From Nannocystis exedens (GTDB lineage: Bacteria; Myxococcota_A; Polyangia; Nannocystales; Nannocystaceae), in contig NZ_NETK01000001.1 in NCBI RefSeq assembly GCF_002343915.1, positions 2,490,001-2,554,000 of the forward strand: a stretch of DNA of 64,000 nucleotides, in the 5' to 3' direction. Position numbers and translations under genes: made by a program. Below, piece by piece: positions 61,156 through 64,000 of this stretch (its first letter is position 1; each line of letters opens with the position of its first letter). The notes beneath the pieces were generated by a model, which was not told the origin of the DNA, did not search any database, and was given only the letters and a program-made list of their open reading frames with translations.

Positions 61156-62158
61156 AACTCTTCTCTGCCTCGGCGATCAGCTCGGGCGCGAACAGCTGCT
61201 GCAGGTCGGCGCCCCCGAGCTTGACGAAGCCGAGCTTCTGCGCGTCCTCGGCGCTGCGGATCAGGGCCGACGGCACCGGGTCCGACGTGAACTCGAGGTT
61301 CTGCCACGCGCGGTCGATCGTCGCCGGCGCCAGGGCCTTCCCGGTGACCTTCTTGATCGCCGCGTTGGCGACCTCCTTCGCCTCGCTCGCGTGCGCGGCG
61401 ATCCAATCGTTGGCGGCCGCGTGGCCGCGCAGCAGCGCCAGGATCGTCGGCCGGCGGGCCTCGATCTGGCCCTTGCGCGCCAGCAGGACGGTGGTCGTGT
61501 AGCGGCGGTCGGGCCACAGGTCGCGCTCGTCGACCAGCACCTTGCCGCCGCCCTCGAGGATCAGCCGGGTCGCCCACGGCTCGGGCACCCAGGCGCCGGC
61601 GATCTCGCCCGACTGGAAGCTCTCGAGCGTCTGTGCGTTCTCCTGCGGGGTGACGCTGACGTCGCCGCCGCCGAACTCGTCGACTTTATACCCCTGGCCG
61701 ATGAGCCATGTCCGAAGGGCCACGTCCTGGGTGCCGCCGAGCTGCGGGGTGCTGACCTTCTTGCCGCGCAGGTCGCCCGGCCCGCCGATCTCCGGGCGGA
61801 CGACGAAGAACGCCCCGCCCGTGGCCGCGCCGGCGATCACCTTCACCTCGCCCTTCGACTTGACGTAGGCGTTGACGGCCGGGTTGGGGCCGACGTACGT
61901 GGCGTCGAGCGCCCCCGACAGCAGCGCCTCGATCGCCGCCGGCCCGGCGTTGAACGTGAACGTCTCCAGCGCCGTGCCCTGGCCGGCCAGCGCCTCGCGG
62001 AACAGCCCGCGCTCGACCCCGACCAGCGCCGTCCCGTGGGTGATGTTGGGGAAGTAACCGAGCCGCAGCGCCCCGGTGTTCTCGCCGGGCGGGCGGCACG
62101 CGCCGGCGAGGGCGAGGGCGGGGAGGCTGGCGGCGAAGCGGCGGCGAGACAGCGGCAT
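61154..62158 (-). CDS. ABC-transporter substrate-binding lipoprotein (sulfonate/nitrate/taurine type)
   Basis: The 334-residue product has a twin-Arg-like N-terminus SRRRFAASLPALALAGAC with a lipobox (Cys 21). The SsuA/TauA/NrtA-type fold follows: LRLGYFPNITHGTALVGVER, AIEALLSGALDATYVGPNPA, KKVSTPQLGGTQDVALRTWL, QSGEIAGAWVPEPWATRLIL. It should capture an alkanesulfonate or similar anion and deliver it to a permease, but no permease or ATPase gene is in the window. The start at 62158 begins the signal peptide; an in-frame ATG lies at 62206. Confidence 0.88.
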   Translation of the reverse strand: MPLSRRRFAASLPALALAGACRPPGENTGALRLGYFPNITHGTALVGVERGLFREALAGQGTALETFTFNAGPAAIEALLSGALDATYVGPNPAVNAYVKSKGEVKVIAGAATGGAFFVVRPEIGGPGDLRGKKVSTPQLGGTQDVALRTWLIGQGYKVDEFGGGDVSVTPQENAQTLESFQSGEIAGAWVPEPWATRLILEGGGKVLVDERDLWPDRRYTTTVLLARKGQIEARRPTILALLRGHAAANDWIAAHASEAKEVANAAIKKVTGKALAPATIDRAWQNLEFTSDPVPSALIRSAEDAQKLGFVKLGGADLQQLFAPELIAEAEKS

Positions 62159-62259
62159 GGCGAAGGAGGGTTTACCATAGTAGATCTTCTCCAGCATACT
62201 GAACATCGCCCGACCTGGTCTTCCGGGCCGGTCCTGGGCTACCCCTCGCCCCGCGCGCC

Positions 62260-63510
62260 ATGCTCCATCTGCTCCTGTTCGCCGCGCTCGCGCCGGCGCC
62301 GCCGCCGTCCGCCCCCGGCGCTCCGCCGCCCGACCCTGACCGTTTCTATCCGCCGGCGCGCGAGCACCTGCTGCTCGCGCCGGCGACCGTGGGCGACGGG
62401 CCGCTCAAGTTCACCCCGGGCAAGGGCCTCGAGGTGAAGAGCAAGGACGGCCGCTACGCGCTGTCGCTCAGCCTGCGGACCGGCTTCCTGTACAGCGGCC
62501 GGCGCCAGGCCGGGGCGGCCTACGACCACGCGTTCGAGATCCGCCGCCTGCGCCTGGTGCTGTCCGGCAACGTGTTCAGCAAGTCGATCAAGTACTTCGT
62601 GCAGCTGGCCGTGGCCCCGCGCGAGCTCAATTTCGTCGACGGGGTCGCCCGCTCGGGCCCCTTGCTCGACAACTACGTGGTGTTCGACCGCCTGCGCGAC
62701 GCCAACTTGCGGATCGGCCTCTACCGGGTCATGTACACCCGCGAGCGCAACATCGCCGACATCAACCCGCTGCTGATCGACCGCTCGCTGGCCAACGCCG
62801 AGTTCAACGTCGACCGCGACATCGGCCTCGACGTCCGCTCCGAGGATCTCGGCGGGCTCGGCAAGCTGCGCTACTACGCGGGCGTCTTCATGGGCGACGG
62901 CCGCGACCAGAACCGCTTCAGCGACCCCGGCCTGATGTACACCGCGCGCGTCGACTTCCTGCCGTTCGGCCTGTTCGACGACTACGAGGCCAGCGACCAG
63001 GCCCGCCTGCGAAAACCGAGGCTCAGCCTCGGCTTCGCCTACGCCTTCAACGACCGCGCCCGCAACAACCGCGGGGTGCTCGGCAGCCCGCCGCTCGACG
63101 GCGGCACCACCAACTATCACAACCTCACCACCGACATGATGTTCAAGTGGGCCGGCTTCAGCCTCGAGGCCGCGTTCCTGTGGCGCCAGGGCCGGCGCAA
63201 CCCCGGCCACGCGGTCGACGACATGGGGGCCCCGCTGCCCGTCGAGGCCGCGCGCAACGGCCACGGCTGGATGGCCCAGGCGGCGTTCTTGATCCCCCGG
63301 ACCGGCCTCGAGCCGGCCCTGCGCACCAGCGGGATCCGCGGACTTTCCGTGACCTCGATGCCGGACCGCAACGAGCTCGGCGGCGGCCTCAATTATTACT
63401 TCGCCGGCCACAACCTGAAGCTGCAGCTCGACTACTTCCGGACCTGGGACCGCGGCGCCGCCGATCGGGCCGGCGACCTGGTCCGCCTGCAACTTCAGGT
63501 CGCGCTGTGA
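62260..63510 (+). CDS. phosphate-selective-type porin (OprO/OprP family)
   Basis: The 416-residue product has a short signal peptide and an outer-membrane barrel of the OprO/OprP type: GRYALSLSLRTGFLYSG, FEIRRLRLVLSGNVFSKSIK, LRIGLYRVMYTRERNIADIN, DIGLDVRSEDLGGLGKLRYY, and a final strand ending LVRLQLQVAL. It probably forms an anion-preferring pore. It is divergent from the sulfonate/nitrate-type binding protein, so the two may share control and handle the same solute class. Confidence 0.88.
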   Translation: MLHLLLFAALAPAPPPSAPGAPPPDPDRFYPPAREHLLLAPATVGDGPLKFTPGKGLEVKSKDGRYALSLSLRTGFLYSGRRQAGAAYDHAFEIRRLRLVLSGNVFSKSIKYFVQLAVAPRELNFVDGVARSGPLLDNYVVFDRLRDANLRIGLYRVMYTRERNIADINPLLIDRSLANAEFNVDRDIGLDVRSEDLGGLGKLRYYAGVFMGDGRDQNRFSDPGLMYTARVDFLPFGLFDDYEASDQARLRKPRLSLGFAYAFNDRARNNRGVLGSPPLDGGTTNYHNLTTDMMFKWAGFSLEAAFLWRQGRRNPGHAVDDMGAPLPVEAARNGHGWMAQAAFLIPRTGLEPALRTSGIRGLSVTSMPDRNELGGGLNYYFAGHNLKLQLDYFRTWDRGAADRAGDLVRLQLQVAL

Positions 63511-63645
63511 GCCGCCCGCCGTCGCTTCGAGAACGCTGTCAGATCGGCTCTCGAGCGCCGGCGCGCCTTGCACGGCGCGGCGGGTTTGCCCATTACGTTC
63601 GGCGTGCGTGCGGTGCCGGTGGAGCCGGGCGACCAGGCATTGGCA

Positions 63646-63669
63646 AGACATGTCCGGGGGGACATGTCT
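63646..63669. repeat. palindrome spanning a kinase start codon
   Basis: AGACATGTCC-GGGG-GGACATGTCT is an almost perfect palindrome with 10-base arms. The ATG of the next gene (63664-63666) lies in its right arm and the ribosome-binding G run lies in its loop, so the hairpin could control translation. Confidence 0.7.
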
Positions 63670-64000
63670 CGAAGGACCGCCGACCCGGACGAGCGACCGG
63701 GCTGCGAGGTCGTCGGACCGCAGGACCCGACCCTCGTCGCCACCCTGGAGACGCCGCCCCGCCGCCGCAGCCGCTCGCCCTGGCCGCCGAGTGAGGCGCC
63801 GTCCGCGGGCGAGACCCGCTACGTGTTCGGCGAGGTGTTCGCGGCCGGCGGCCTCGGGGTGGTCCGGCGCGCCCACGATCGCCGGCTCGGCCGCGTGGTC
63901 GCGATCAAGGAGCTGCTGCGCGACAGCCCCGACGCCCAGCGCCGATTCGCCCGCGAGGCCGCGATCACGGCCCGCCTGCAGCACCCGAGCATCGTCCCGC
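63664..64000 (+). CDS. Ser/Thr protein kinase, N-terminal part (cut by window edge)
   Basis: The 112 codons present give an Arg/Pro-rich N-terminus (about 1-48), then the start of a Hanks-type kinase domain: YVFGEVFAAGGLGVVRRAHD (glycine loop), LGRVVAIKELL (ATP-binding Lys) and FAREAAITARLQHPSIVP (alpha-C Glu region). The frame is open to the window end. The glycine loop reads AAGGLGVV, a common variant in myxobacterial kinases. The ATG at 63664 is chosen because the G run just upstream can act as ribosome site. Confidence 0.85.
   Translation, partial: MSRRTADPDERPGCEVVGPQDPTLVATLETPPRRRSRSPWPPSEAPSAGETRYVFGEVFAAGGLGVVRRAHDRRLGRVVAIKELLRDSPDAQRRFAREAAITARLQHPSIVP

Noticed and set aside
1..64000. 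tRNA or rRNA genes
   Set aside because: I looked for T-loop and anticodon-arm patterns and for rRNA cores and saw none; a covariance-model scan would be needed to exclude them.

Overview
The window is very GC-rich DNA with G/C at almost every third codon position. Its content points to a myxobacterium (Myxococcota), most likely of the Nannocystaceae type. The main reasons are a MYXO-CTERM sorting tail (52393-54450), an ADYC-domain lipoprotein (30015-31019), three Hanks-type Ser/Thr kinases (two complete ones carrying TPR-like repeats), three ECF sigma factors, and about a dozen secreted lipoproteins whose lipid-anchored cysteine is followed by a Thr/Ser/Gly/Asp-rich linker. Family assignments rest on motifs read by eye; no database search was possible.

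Layout. 1-9.7 kb: lipoproteins, a Pth2-like small protein, a CmpB-type membrane protein, an AraC regulator followed by a cupin protein, and several decayed genes. 10.1-12 kb: an RCC1-repeat remnant beside a small helix-turn-helix protein and a tyrosine recombinase whose first catalytic Arg reads as Trp, probably a dead integrated element. 12-14.9 kb: a sulfite-oxidase-like molybdoenzyme and ligA. 15.4-20.1 kb: a vWA lipoprotein, then a leftward run of an envelope protein, an ECF sigma factor and a membrane-anchored repeat protein, then another lipoprotein. 20.5-27.1 kb: a large PAS/GAF hybrid histidine kinase, divergent from a two-gene SIR2-like plus STAND NTPase operon. 28.2-29.6 kb: an octad-repeat protein with a central Gly-Gln-Phe/Tyr segment. 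30-44.3 kb: the ADYC lipoprotein, two large Ser/Thr kinases and an ECF sigma/small protein/MscS operon. 44.4-46.7 kb: an S41 peptidase and a sigma/anti-sigma pair. 46.8-50.4 kb: a lipoprotein, a palindrome array, and a divergent AraC/Rieske oxygenase pair. 50.4-58.9 kb: a leftward set of exported enzymes (metalloprotease, parallel beta-helix protein with MYXO-CTERM tail, metallophosphoesterase, Cu/Zn superoxide dismutase) plus a cupin and an SMI1/KNR4 protein. 59-64 kb: a sensor kinase, a sulfonate/nitrate-type binding lipoprotein divergent from a porin, and the start of a third Ser/Thr kinase cut by the window edge.

Two things stand out. One is a dispersed family of short palindromes built on the 10-bp box GGACATGTCC, usually paired as CATGTCC-n(3-6)-GGACATG. 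It occurs about 17 times, almost only between genes, and forms arrays at 47.9-48.2 and 57.2-57.45 kb. The other is the SIR2-STAND operon, which resembles NAD-depleting defence or signalling modules; its promoter region holds three perfect palindromes and its SIR2 domain lacks the usual Asn. Many frameshifted or truncated genes (4.8, 7.6, 8.3, 10.1, 20.2, 29.8, 35.8, 51.7, 61.0 kb) show active gene decay between intact operons.
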